Source: Struthidea cinerea (lineage: Eukaryota > Chordata > Aves > Passeriformes > Corcoracidae). From it: a stretch of DNA of 64,000 bases. The notes beneath the pieces were generated by a model. It searched no databases. It worked only from the letters and a program-made list of their open reading frames with translations, and had not been told where the DNA came from. Position numbers and translations under genes: made by a program. The stretch spans positions 229,192 to 293,191 of the forward strand of contig VZTI01001176.1 of NCBI GenBank assembly GCA_013397865.1. The letters are read 5' to 3'. This document shows, piece by piece, positions 50,370 to 63,150 of the stretch. The first letter of the stretch is position 1, and each line of letters begins with the position of its first letter.

Positions 50370-53300
50370 CTGAAAAGCAAAAGAAACAGCCGTGAAACAC
50401 ATTCATTATATACACCATTTTGCTAGGGCTTCTGGTAAAGGCATGTAGCACTTTGGGTAATTGTTTTGCAGGAGGAAAATTACCACAGCCTAAGTGGGAA
50501 AGAGAAGAGACAAAAGCTTAGCTTATTAAATAAGCAAGAACAGAGGCAGAAAAACACACAGAGAGATCATCAGGACCACAAAGACGAGAAAAAGTGGAAA
50601 GCTTGACCCTATACAAGACAGTTTTAGGGCAGATTTTTCATTTCTGATTCTGTTGCAGGCAGACTCTGGGACAACACGGATGCCCTTTGCAAATGCCTGG
50701 GACTTTCACAATCATCCTTATTACCATAACTATTTTAGTATTTCACCTCTGTCTCCAACGAGGAGGGAAATAATTCCTCAAGTGCTCATCACTAGGAAGC
50801 AGAAATTTGAGATACTTCTAAGCAGTCTGCAGACAGATGCTGCTTCTTTTTCATCTTAGGTTAGTGCTGTTACTGCCAAGCCTGACTGGCTGGTCAGTTG
50901 GTGACTCCCAACACCTGCATCTTCTCTGCTATTTGTCTGTCCTGTCTTTCTTTCCCCTCCCTACCCTTCTGCCATTTTTTTGGGTTTTTTTTCCCAAGGG
51001 GAGGCAAAAGAAATCCCTTGACAAAATATCCTGCTGGAATTCAATCAACTTAAAAAAAAGGGCTGGCTTCAGAGATGGCTTACTATTTCTACAGCTCACA
51101 AAATTCAAGCTTAAGGATAAAACATACATCCTAGGGCAGAGCACACATACTATACTGTTAAATAATACCATTCTTTTGTCCATGTAAACAAGTTTCTGGT
51201 TGTTGTTAGCCAGGGGCACAGCTCATATTTTGAAAAAATATTAATTTTATTGAGGGAACAGATTTTTAGATTATTAAAATTTATCAAAATACAGATTTAA
51301 AAAAAAAACCTAATTAAAAAACTGCAATTTGTACCTGTACTGTCTATTTATGGCTTCCACTACTCTGCACAAGTACTCCATGAACACCTCAATTTACTGT
51401 GGTAGTCACTGTTGTTTGATATCTGGCAACTAAATTAGAGGCCAATTAATAAATCACTCCCATCTGCCACAATATGAAACACCCTTTCTGTTGTTCCTAA
51501 TTCTCAGATATCACTGACTGCTTATATTGCACATAAAAAGGTATCTGGGGCTTATCCAGGAATGAAAAGCTGTAATTTGAGCTAGGCGATGACAGATCAT
51601 TCCAGCTGAGCTGTGCTGCATCTTTGTATTTTTGATATATGACAGAACTGACTGCTGTACAGATTTACAAGAGATTAAATATATGGGTTTTTAAAAGAAC
51701 GTATAATACATAAACAGAGGGAAAAGGAGCACTTCACAATGTTACCTAAATGCAGGCACAGTTGCTAGTGTTCCCTCCTCTTTGATGTGCTGTCAAAGCT
51801 GCTCACTTGCAAACATCACTCCGGTTCACTTAAAACCAAGCAGATCAAGTAATAATACTCTTTGTTCTCTGAATTACCCACCCAGCTGTTGAAGAACAAT
51901 TTCTAAAGCTTGTTAGAAACAGAATTTAAACTAAATTTTACAATTTTTCATGTATGCCAATTTCTCAAGCCCCGGTCAGTCAGTCTAAACCAACTGCAAA
52001 TTCTTTAGAAGATGGATCACCCCATGCACACCATGCAAAAGCCATCATCTTAGGTAACAGCTAACAAACATCCTGTGAGCAATTTCAACTTTGGCCACAA
52101 GAGACTTTAAAACACAACTATTACAAAATTTAAAGGAACTTTTTAAATTACTTCTCAGATAAACGCATCATATACGTACACATAGTTTTCTGGATCTTGT
52201 TTAAAACCAACCAGGTCTAATGTAAGCAAGGGTGCATTTGATCAGACATTACCAAAATGTTTTACATGAAACAGCTTCTATATATCAACTCACTGCTTTG
52301 TATTCTTTTCTGAATCACTTAAAATCTGACAATCAGAAAGTCACATAAAAAAGTAAAGTAATAGGGCAGGATAATTTCCCCTGCCACTGCCTGACCTTTA
52401 GAATTTATGGAATTGCACAGTATCTAGGGATTTCACTAGATTATATTTTACTTCATGCTTCAGCAAGTTAAAACAAGCATTTATGGTTTTCACCAATAAA
52501 TACAATTACCACAATATGGAACAAGACTGAAATTTATTCTTCTCCTTTGTTACAAATGAGCTGCTTCATGCAATGTTTACCGCTATTTTTGTTACTGAAC
52601 AAATTTCTTAAAAATAATCTTCCTAGATAAAGCTTAAGTATTTGCCTGCCAGCTTATCTTTAGCCTGTCCCCTGCTGTTATTGTTTCATTGCTGAGAAGT
52701 ATTGTTAAGAATAAGCCCTTGGAAACACTGCAACAAAATGTATTACATTTGACTAATCTGCTTGATAAAGGCTCTCCATTGATTTGATGAACATTGGCAC
52801 GTTGTTCAACGACTGAGCCGAGGAGTCTTTGTGACCCACGTAGTGTTCGTGACTTGGGTGTTAAGTTGGGCTGGTGTATGACCATGAACAGAAAAATGTC
52901 AAAACAAGCCTCTCACTAAACACCATCCCCCCTCCTGACCCCATCTCAGGTGATCTGTTGATCAAATCATCATGATCAAATCATCAATGGACAGGCAAAC
53001 AGCAGCACAAGGTGTGCACAGAGTGAAGCAGGCTGTTCTCTCAGGGGCCAAGAGCCTGCTCCGGCATGCACGCAGCCAGCTTCCCTCTGCTCTTGGAAGC
53101 AGATACAGATGTGAGAAAAAGGGGGGAAAAAAGAGAAAGGGAGGCAAAAAGAGAAGAAGAAATATAGGTGGGAAAGGCCAGATCTTCCATCTCAAGGGTA
53201 GAAGTTGCTACGAGACTAGGACTAACTAAAGCACCAGAACAGTTGGAATGCAAGCAAATGCCTAAGAGCACTGAAGAAAGCCTGCACAGCAGAACAGCAT

Positions 53301-54293
53301 AAGGAAGAAGAGTAATAGCCTGTCCCTCCTCCTTTATACAGGACACAGTGATGCTTGAAACACATCACTTTTCCCAGAGGAAGCACAAAAACTTCAATAA
53401 AATGCAGGAACCCAGGGTTCCTGCACCCAGGGCTGCCACAGGCAGACTCCATCCCCCTTCTCAGACAGCGCCTTGTGCTGCCTGGCCACCAGCAAGGACA
53501 ATGCTACTGGCACAGGGCACCTATTTTCAATTCCTCTACCTTCTGCTGGAAAGCAAACACAAATGGACAACCAGATCAGGAATCACTGAGTTGATACACA
53601 TATCTCAGCTAAAGTGGGGGAACACTGCTAAGTTGTGAGTAAAAGTAGGGTATTACACTAAAAAATATTCTACTCCAGTGAAAAGCTAACAACAATTAGG
53701 AAATTATCATTACTGGGAATAATAATATTGTTAAATTGTTGGTGCTCCAAGACAGCACTTAACTTGGTAGAAGACCTGTCATAGCAATTTATTAAGGGTT
53801 TTGACTTGCTTACTTTTTAAAAGAACTCCCAGCCTTAAATGTAGACTTCTAACATTCTTACAGATTTAGATCAAAATACTTTAACCACTATAATGTGTTT
53901 AACACAGAGTAGTGCCAATTCTCTAAGGATCATAATAATACAAATTACGCTATTACTTGAATGGCTTTTACTGATGTATTTCAATCTCGTCATCAAACTT
54001 ACAGAGATGAAGAAAGAAAGAGAAAATACCATTGCAAACAAAGAACAGTGCATGACCGATTTGTCTTTGCCATCTAATGACTTTTTTGCATCGTATGGTC
54101 GGTGGGAAGTTTTTAAAAAGCTGACTAGAGAGTTTCTTCAAAAAGGCACAGTTAAAAAAGAAAATAAGTGTTTGCTCTTTTTCATGTGTAAGCGCAAAAT
54201 GGAAGTGAAATATGTGCCTGGAAAGAAGAAGAAGAAAAATAAGAGGAAAATTTCACATATTTGCATAGCAGAATCTTTTAAAGGACATCTGAC
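50370..54293 (-). other. APBB2 intron, 3.9 kb
   Basis: This is the intron between the start-codon exon and the large exon. It contains a small CpG-dense block at 52780-52880 and a 14-bp tandem duplication at 52960-52987. Nothing else is recognisable. Confidence 0.85.
52960..52987. repeat. 14-bp tandem duplication
   Basis: The unit gatcaaatcatcat is followed directly by gatcaaatcatcaa. It is a small intronic duplication with one mismatch. Confidence 0.85.
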
Positions 54294-54362
54294 CTGGAAG
54301 TACTTCTGACATGGCTCGCGGGGCGTCAGCAATGGATCAGGAAATAGATTATAATTTGATAT
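54294..54362 (-). CDS. APBB2: APBB2 start-codon exon (codons 1-6 plus one base)
   Basis: This 69-bp exon has 50 bases of 5' UTR followed by the initiator ATG at 54312-54310. It encodes MSEVLP plus the first base (G) of codon 7, which is completed by TC at the start of the next exon to give Val. MSEVLP is the known vertebrate APBB2 N-terminus, which fixes both exon and start. The acceptor is a good pyrimidine tract ending CCCTCTTTTCAG; the donor is CCAG|GTCAGA. The start context has G at -3, T at +4, with no upstream ATG inside this exon. The UTR part just before the ATG is CpG-rich (GACGCCCCGCGAGCC). Only 19 coding bases are present, so automatic gene finders may miss it. The UTR boundary is less certain than the coding part. 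Confidence 0.88.
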
Positions 54363-57300
54363 CTGAAAAGAGGGACCATTTAAGAATTAAAACCAAGGGA
54401 AAACACAAAAGAAAAATACCACATTTTAGAAGCTCCTGAGAGATGTTAAGCACTCTAAATAAAGCCCACAGCATAACAGTGAGGATCTTTTGAGTTTTCA
54501 ATGATATTTGACAGTCGTTAAAGTATAGGAGAGGCTAGTCTACAGCAACATGAACATGTAATTAAAAATAACTATTACATTTTTGTTAATGTACAACTTT
54601 ACTAGGAGCAAAAATTCAAAAATATTCTCCAGTTTTAGTCAACATACTGTAGCAAAAAGTTCAATACATTAGAAAATACTAGGTTTTTCCCAATTATCCA
54701 GCTACAGCTTACTCAGGAAACCAGAGCAGCTTTGGTAAAAGAAAACACAGCAGTAAGGCAGGTTCACACGAAAATTTGCAGAATGAGATCTAGCATATGA
54801 AACTAACAAGCACAGTCTGCAGGGTTGATCCCACAGGCAGGAATCACAAAAAGAAAGTGAGGCAGTAAGCTCCAGTATGGGACCCTTTCCTGGCCAGCTT
54901 CTCATAAATAAACCATTTTACCTGAAAGTCACTGGTTTGGATATGAATGACACACAGTGAGGACAAGGTACTCATGACTATTTTAGTCACTGCATCTAGG
55001 AAACAAAGGGAAGAAATAATACAAACCTTTCCATAAAGCAGATTTCCCTTCTGCAAGGATAGCTCTTGAGTACAAAACTTTTAATGACAACTTCATGCCA
55101 TGGGGCTACAGCCCCAGGTCTTGTACCCTTGGGCTCTAGTTAAAGTCTAAGCAGCTGTAGAGAACACCTTCAGTATACAATGATTGCAGCTCAGCACCAG
55201 CTAACTCCTTTCACTTCAAAGGGTGAATTCCAATGTTAAAATATTCTTTCTAAAACTATGACCAGCTAAATAGTAATAGTTAAACAGATGTCAGCCAAAA
55301 GCATCTACTAAACTCTAGATTTACATTATTAGCTGAAAGCAGAATCAAGACTAGAAGCTTTCTTAGTATCAAATGTCATCTGACTGTTCTTACCTAGATA
55401 TCTACACAAATTCCAGGTGACACCTAACACTTTCAGAACAGAAAAGGAAGGAAAATACTCAAATGAAATGCTGTGGTAGATCAGAGACTATAGCCAGTGA
55501 TTCTCTTCTTGCTACTCCCTCTGACAGTGACATCTCTGCTGGACTGAGCTTGGAAGCTGGAAAGAGAAAGCTCAGCAAAGCCAAGAAAGCAAATTATGAT
55601 GGTGGGCAGAGCAGTTTGGGGAATGCAAGATCAGGAAAGGAGCAAGTCTGCAAGCACCTTACACATGGTGCTCTCAAATCTATCTGCAGACTCCTCCACA
55701 CAAATCTCTGAGTTCCTGAAGGTAGGAAGGACCTCTTCAAATCGTCAAATTCAACAGCCCTGCCCAAGCAGGGAATCACTGCTGCCCTCTCTACTCCACC
55801 CTGGATCTGTATTAACATCAGAATAAACTCAGGACTTCAACCTGCTTGCTAAATGCAGCTTCTCCCATTTCCAGCTATTTCCTGCTTCACCTAGTCCTAC
55901 TGAAATCACCATCTGGTAACCAGCTTTCTGTCCTGGCTCTTCCATCCCCAAGAGGCACCCTGCCAGTCCCTGCTGCCACAATAATGACATTTCTCCTTTT
56001 AGAGCTAATCATGCTGCCAACCAACCGCAACAGCCTAGCAGCAGTGCTGTTTCTGTTCTAGTGATGCTCTTATTAATGGGAATCCATAAAGCTGATCTGT
56101 CTTTATATGGTGTAATTGAGGGAAAAAACCTCCAGATTCTGCAATGAGTTCTAGCACTCAAGTTGAATATGCCTTTCAGTTTACCATTTTTTCCTTTCCC
56201 CTTCCCACAAAGCCAAATTCCTCATCCAGCAAAAAATTACGAGACAAGGTGCTTCTCAGAATCAGATTCTAATAGATATGAAGGAAAAAGAAAAATAATA
56301 AAAAATTAAAATATAAATGACAAAAGGAAACTGGCTAAATCCACTGTTTCTGCACTTTTTAAAATTAAGATAGATACATCTAAATAATCAGTGTATATTT
56401 GACTACTTGAGTGAAACTTTATATTGCAGAGAATGTGGGTCATCTTATGCTACTAGAGTATTCTGAAATCAAGCAACCACTTTAAGAAATAAAGAGCAAT
56501 TCTTTCATTTGTATGAGGTATAGCCATGACATGCCATAACAACTAATCCTGCATTTAGTGAGGGAAAAAACAAGATGGCATGCTAAGTCTTTTCCAAATT
56601 CAATTTTCTCCCTTTAATTAGATTTTCCTCAGTGTGTAGAACAGGACAGTCTGGTAGGCAAAACCAGTGTTGTCACAGCAAGAAGATGGAGTGTATTTTA
56701 TCTGTCGGCTACTTGTCAGCACAGATAATAAGACCACCTGTCATTGGATCTATACGTTCACAGGAACATTTGCTAAGTAAATGGCTGTAATTTTTTCTAA
56801 TCCCATTGTTTAAATTAAACTCATGAGCCCTAACATTCTGCTTTTTTAACTCAATCTCTACAATAAAGATCACACCTCGGACTTATTTGCTAATTTACAA
56901 ATAGCCCTACTTTTATAAATGCTAATACAGGGCACAAGCATAAATGTCATTCTCCCTTAAACAGGCACACAAACTCAGAAATTGTAACTTGAATTTCTGC
57001 AGTTGAGATGATCAATAAAGCAAGAAGGACTTCCATATTCTGCAGCTTGAATCTCAAGTGCCATCCAAAAATAACTCTTACCAAGACTGAAGGTAAACAA
57101 TGTGTAATCAAAGCTGATCAGAAATACCAAAACACAAGCAAAATGTCATATGAAACAGAAAGTTAGGATAAGCTGTCTCAGTGAAAAAACGTAACCAAAA
57201 TGCCTTGTAGGACAGGCAGCCTACCCATATGCTTGATGGACCATTAGAAAGAAATCAAGGGCCACGGATTTGGCACATACAATGACTTGAACTGGTTCAG

Positions 57301-60300
57301 ACTGATTTCAAACCAGGGATTTTTCAGCCCCACATAAATTCAACTTTGATCATTTGTCAGTTCCTAAATCAGGAAGCAGAGCCACTTAAAAGATGATCGA
57401 TCCTTTAACAGGGTTAGGAAAACTCACAAGGTGCAGCACCAGCTTTCAGCTGTTTGAAAGAGCACTAGACCTATCCCAAGCTCTTTGACCAGGTGACACA
57501 GGCACCAAAAGCAGGAAAGACATTAAGCACAGGTCACAGCACTAGCAAGAGAACTAGGTCGAATGTTAACTGAGACCTTGTCAGGTGGTAAGTTCCAGCA
57601 CAGATGCTGTGCTGGAAAAAGAAATAAAAATTAAACAGATTATTATCAGTAACCACCTCCCACACACCTTGTCTGTAGCCCTGCTATTTGCAGCTTGCAA
57701 ACTCTCCCTGCTCCTGCAAAGCCTAGAAACAGCGCTGCATACTCCTGAGCACAATCTGCTTCTCCAAGAACAACTAAATACACACACATAAATAAAGACA
57801 TTTCGGCTTCCCTTTTTAAACTAATTTATTTTAAACTTCTGATGGCCTGGCATCATGCTATAACTGCACCTGCCCTCTGAACCACATACTATAAATTTAT
57901 GGCTAGTTATACATTAAACTTTTATCAATCAAGGTTATCCAGAAATGTTTTTATCCTCAGATTACCCAGACTGGTAGCAATAGCTTTGAGCCACCTATTT
58001 TTACTGCCTCACAGTTGAGATCTTAAAAAGCATTTGAGAGAGCGTTCTACAGCAAAAATTGTTTTCTCTTTACTGTAAAGTTGTACTTAGCATCAAATTA
58101 GACTCCAGAGATGAAAATCTGAAAATGAAAAAAATAGAAAATAATCTTTCAGTCGACACTCTACAACGCTATATGGAAATAAAGACTAAAAGTATGCATC
58201 CATCAAAAGTATCAATACAAAGAATACATATAATTTCATTAATTCCCAAGTGTTTGCAAATAATTTCAAGTTGCTAACAGTAAATTGAGACCAGTGAGTA
58301 AAAATAAAAAGTCCAAGTCTCAGCCACAGAAAAGAGCAGTAGAGTGACAGTTTTGCACAATGAGATTATCAGGGCTCTCAAGAAAAGCAAATTAAGATTT
58401 TGCAAGTTGAAAAGATTGTTTGTGTTCCACGTACATTAAAAACATTCTGTATGTCACCCAGGCAAGGTTAGTATATATGTGCACTTTCAGCTACACCTGC
58501 TAAAACTGTCCGAAAATTGGACTCACATGTCCTACCTACATATTCCTTGCCTCCAGTAGTAGAACGGAGCTCAGGGTACATCAAACCAAAAAAGGTCTCT
58601 ACATTTCTAGTCATTTTTTTCATCAAAGGCTGAACTAAAATAAGGCTCATTACACAAAGACATACATCTCAGCAAGGCTGAAAGTTCCCTGCAAAGCTAC
58701 ATGTTGTCTTCAACCAAACTTCAACGGGACAAACCAGAAATATTTCAAAACATACAACAGCTTATAAACCAAGTGTTGCAGTACTGCTTAAGCTGACAGA
58801 ATGCCAACACAGTATTAGTAATAGAATACCCCACAGTATTAGTACAGTACCCAATGTCATTATGGCATTAGAATACAGCAGTGACTTGAATCCTGGCCTG
58901 ATGCAGCCAGTAGAGCTCCCTGAGAACACTGCTGTACTATGCTGAGAAACCTCTGCCAACAGTGTTCATATATAAAACAAACCATGTGCTCGTAAATGAA
59001 ATCAAAGTATCATATTTGCTTTATGGTCCCCATAAGCTAAATGGATCAATCCATAATGAAGTGGAAGGAGAACGTAACAGAAAAGCAACTGTACTTACTG
59101 GCATCTATATTAATTACACTGAAGTGTGGCTGAAAGCAGATTCAGTTTCAACACTTTGCTGTAGAAGACACTGAACAAGTGGAAAAGAACAAACTACTCG
59201 TATTACTGGCCTGAGCTGTAACACAGAATCCTGAGTTTTTGACGTGCTAGCCAAACTTCTCTGTTCCTTCTTATCTACAAACTCATAGATCTTCCCAGGG
59301 CATTGAATACCAAAGGAACTAGAGTTTCTGTGAAAGGGGACAAACACACGATGAGAATCTGCTGTCATGGTGGTTCTTCATGACCATAGGCAACCCCAAG
59401 TGGAATTACAAGGAAACAATCAGCTCCTATTTCTGACTCGCCCATGAAAAAGAAATGGACCTGTCAGGGTCCTGAGATAGGGCTACTATTTAATTATGCT
59501 AAGAAACAAATGCGTAAGTGACAATAGGCATTCAGAGTACTACACTCTGGAGTTCCTAAAGAAAGCTTTTCATCTGCAGGCTGAGTCAGCTCCTATCTGC
59601 CAACATGAGCATGTGCTTTGGAGCTTCACCAGGACCACTCAAGAGGAAGATGAAGTTCTTGTGCCAGTCTCCACACAGCTTCCTAGGAAAGGCAGAAAAC
59701 TACACCAGAGACGCTTTAACAAAGAGAGCAACACATGTTATTGGATACTTCTGCAACTTCCACTCCATCAGTTGTCTGTATTCCTGCCTTTTCCTCAGCT
59801 ATTATGTGGAGCTCCTAAAGAAACTTTACAGAAAAGTGCCACCTGCCCAAGCATGAGCCGAGCAGTGATAAAGCTTGAATCTCATTTACCAAGATGTCCT
59901 TCTCTGGAAAGAAAAGGTCAGGAGATACAGGGCAGGATTTTGCAGATGTAGAATTTTACTGACATGCTTCTACCAAGAGTTGCATAGTGCATACACTCCT
60001 CCTCCTTGGGCTGCCGTGCCTCTTTGGGTCAGTTATCTGTTATTCTAGGAGCAGCTCCAAGCCCACAGAGCCACACCACGATAAATTTTTATACCAACTT
60101 ATCTTGTGCTAATGGCAATGTAATTATCAGCACTGGCTTTAAGACTGGAAGTTTAGGGTTCTTTCAGGGGTTTGCTGTTATTTATAATGTCACCATTCTC
60201 ACATTTGTTCCTTTATCTCACTGCAGTGCAACTAAGATTTTCCAGCAGTGTCATGAAACAACAGCTCCCTTGCAAGTTCAGCGCAAAGAAAGGCACAGTT

Positions 60301-63040
60301 GGGCATTCCTTGGGAAGCTGAATAGACAGAGGCAGAGCAGAAATTTGAGTGTTCCTCATGGGAAATAAAACCCCAAATTTATAAAATCAACTCTGCTCTC
60401 TCTGCCCTCAAGCACTTTCAATTATTTATAAGGGCAGCATTATCATGGGAGATGATCATGAAGAACCAAGACCCAAATCTTTCCCATCAGTCCAGGGGAG
60501 TGCCATCTCACAAGGAATATTTCCTTTCGTTGTCATCCTTGCTTTATGAATGCTTCAAGAAAAATGGCATTTCCCAAAAAAAGTTTGCTTGGGACAAAGA
60601 AGTCACCCTCCACTAAAAAGTCTAAACCAGCAGGCACCCGTTAAATCCACAGCTTTCCATTCTACAATTTAAAACCTTGCTGTTTCTTATACCTTCAGCA
60701 CCTGTATAGGAAATATATTTCCTAACACTGGGCTTCAAATAAGCCATTTTCTATTTAAACTGTAATGTGTTTCCACGAATATAAAACCTTTTGTTATTCT
60801 CTTAAGACCACACACTATTCTATCCACTAAATTTATGAAATCATTCAACAAAACAGTCGATGCCATAAGTGGATGAAATATTACCTTACCACCAAAGATG
60901 CAACACAGCTGCTATACTCCACACAGACCTAATTCTTCCCTTCACAGATTTATTTAGGTATATGTGCATGGACAGACAGAAAATAAAGTCAGGGAGTAAA
61001 GCCTAAGGCTGCACCAAGTCCTTGATGTACAACATTAAGACTGCAACAACTGTAAACGTGAAATACAATAACTGAGATGGTGCAACTACTCATTTTTATG
61101 CAAAGAACACAAAAGCAAAATCATGTGTTTTACCAGCACTTCCATCAATATCTAATCTGTTATCAGAGATTCCATTATGATCCACATCTCCCAAATACTG
61201 GGCAATTTCAATACCATTATTGCTGGTGTCCAAAACATGTTATGTTAGGCACCAGGAAGCTGCACAAATCATACAGTAACAAAACCAAAAACAAAGAAAG
61301 TTTCCTGGCTAAGAAACCCTGACAGGTTAAGGAAAGGGAAAACTTAGCTTAACAAAAGCACAAAGCAATCATGAGGTAGGTGTTTTGATATCTCTGTCCT
61401 CAAACTGAGGGAGTTCTGGTGCCAATTGATTCTGACGCAAGTTTTGGCCCTGGCAGACGATGGGAGCCCCAGTGTTCACTCAGTAAACAATTCCACTTCT
61501 TCATGCTGAAAACTGTTCAACTAGACAACAGCAAAAGCATTTCGGGCTCTTCTGGTAAAAATCTAATGCCCATTACTTGTTCTGTCTAAGCAGGAATGGA
61601 TTTGATTAGATGCTTCTACACCAGAACATTTTAAATCTCTCAGCTTCAAGCCTAGGCATGGGATGTGAATATCATGTCCTGCAGTACACCAAGAGGCCAC
61701 ATTTGAAAGCTAGTGTCTAGATTTAATGTCAAGTGATTCAAACAGATCAGTTCAACTCAATACTCCAGCACCTGACCACCCAATACCTGTCAAAACTGTA
61801 ACAATCACTTATTTCCTCAATTGTATAGACAATATCCCTCAAAAAAGTCTTTGGACACAGTATCTAAGTTGGCTCTGAAGCACCACTTTAAGACATATCT
61901 TTATGACATCTATGATTAGTCTGCAGCAGAAAGTAACCACGCTTTACTACTTCCTAGGATTTAGCCCTGTGGTTAGGCAAAACCCCACAAAGTCAGGTTC
62001 TGAATACAGGGTCTCACCATGCAGTTCCTCATGTCCAATGGCAAAGCCACCACAGAAGTCCCTGTCCTCCTACAGCTGTCAGCTCTCACTGCAGTTTACC
62101 ACTTGCAGCACCCAACGCAAGCATGTGTGGAGCTGGATGCCCGAAGTGGTCGGGAGTTTTAAAGGAGTCTTTTAAGGAACAGGAAGAACAGTACAGAAGT
62201 GAGAGCTTATTAAGCTGGCTTTGATGCCAAGAAAAGCCTTGTGGGATCATGCCCTTTTGCTACAGCAGAAGGAAGAGTGAATACAAAAGTTAACCTACCA
62301 CAACTTCACCTCAGTAGCCTGAGCGATGAACAGAAAGTGCACAAGGACCAGCAGCCAACTTTTGGATTGCTAGCCCACAGCCCTCCAGGGAGGTCACATC
62401 AGCTCACTTCCCATGGTCTGCACTGTGGAACCACTGCAGTGTGGTGGCTGATGGAAGGAATGAGGTCCTATATTCTAGGAGCTCCCTTTTTGCACTTCTA
62501 CAGAAGACAACCTTCAGTCAGAGATGATGCAATAAAATCCAATAGGGTACAATTCAGAGGAAAAAAACCATGTGAATAATATTGAACTCAAAAATATAAA
62601 TAATCTGAACTGGAGATGTTAGCTGCAGTTGGAAGCAATTGAAGCTATAGTGCAAAGTGCCATTTTAGGTTGAGCTCAAGTGGCTTGTTAATTTGAAGGT
62701 ATCTGGTATTAAAAGCTTGGGATGGAAGGGAAGAGCAATAGCAGCTAACCGTAGAACTCTGTAATAAATGGAGACCTTGAACACAAACCACAGCTCAAAC
62801 CACAGCACACTGCAGTAGATCTGGTCAAGTCACACAGCAAGCCACTTTTTAAAGTTCTAGAAAGCACCTTTGTAGTTTAAACATAAATCAATATACTTAC
62901 TATTTGGGTACACACACAGAAGGGCTGGCATCGATTAGAATATGTCAGCATTCTTTATAAATACTATTTCAAAATTTATAGGCTTAGCAGCCTTCAAAAA
63001 TAATAAAGCAACAAATAAATTAGAGTGATTGCATACATAC
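54363..63040 (-). other. Presumed APBB2 5' intron, 8.7 kb
   Basis: This stretch separates the probable 5' UTR exon from the start-codon exon. Apart from a doubtful CR1 scrap at 55721-55785 I see only unique AT-rich sequence. A 151-codon open frame at 59496-59951 on the plus strand has no recognisable protein content and is most likely chance. Confidence 0.6.
55721..55785 (-). repeat. Possible short decayed CR1 fragment
   Basis: The plus strand reads ggtaggaaggacctcttcaa, atcgtcaaattcaacagccc and tgcccaagcaggg. This resembles the reverse complement of the CR1 3' end (ggaagggacct...atcatctagtccaac...ctcaagcaggg). Only about 65 bp is recognisable, so this is a weak call. Confidence 0.4.
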
Positions 63041-63150
63041 ATGAGCTGCTTGGCCGATAGTGAGCCCCTGGGTACCGCCTGCCCATAGTGCCAGTCAGCA
63101 CATTACCGCACGCTGTCAGCTGCTTCCAGAGTACAGATCGAAATTCTTAA
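63041..63150 (-). other. APBB2: Probable APBB2 5' untranslated exon
   Basis: This is a predicted 110-bp non-coding or alternative first-coding exon. On the minus strand it follows a strong acceptor (long T/C tract ending CTCCCTCAG) and ends at a GTATGT donor. It holds several CpG dinucleotides in an otherwise CpG-poor, AT-rich setting, as conserved exons often do. It contains two ATGs. The first (63103-63101) opens a two-codon reading frame. The second (63086-63084) has A at -3 and G at +4. When spliced to the start exon at 54362 this second frame stops after 19 codons, before the main ATG, so it would be an upstream ORF. Spliced directly to 50369 it would be in frame with APBB2. The call rests on splice signals, position and composition only; I do not recall a matching transcript. 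Confidence 0.5.

Larger units (their letters stand above)
1519..63150 (-). other. APBB2: APBB2 (FE65L1) gene, partial; 5' and middle exons
   Basis: This is the span of all APBB2 exons seen here, transcribed leftwards. APBB2 is a cytoplasmic and nuclear adaptor of the FE65 family with one WW domain and two PTB/PID domains; in the family PTB2 binds the NPTY-containing tail of APP-family proteins, PTB1 binds partners such as LRP1, CP2/LSF and Tip60, and the WW domain binds proline-rich proteins such as Mena. The identification rests on the translated exons, which match the vertebrate APBB2 protein I remember almost residue for residue (start MSEVLP, then NSPATPPNTLNLRSSHNELL, the WW domain, DDDDSCSINSDPEAK and the PTB1 start CFAVRSLGWVEMAEEDL). 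All coding exons join in phase for 503 complete codons. The human protein is about 758 residues, so about two thirds is present. The remaining exons lie left of position 1 and the promoter right of 64000. Confidence 0.96.

Noticed and set aside
53893..54309. 138-codon plus-strand open frame overlapping the APBB2 start exon in antisense
   Set aside because: The translation is low-complexity and Lys-rich with no recognised motif, and the sequence is explained by intron plus the minus-strand start exon.
59496..59951. 151-codon plus-strand open frame
   Set aside because: No recognisable domain, no splice or repeat context. A frame of this size is expected by chance in 64 kb searched on six frames.
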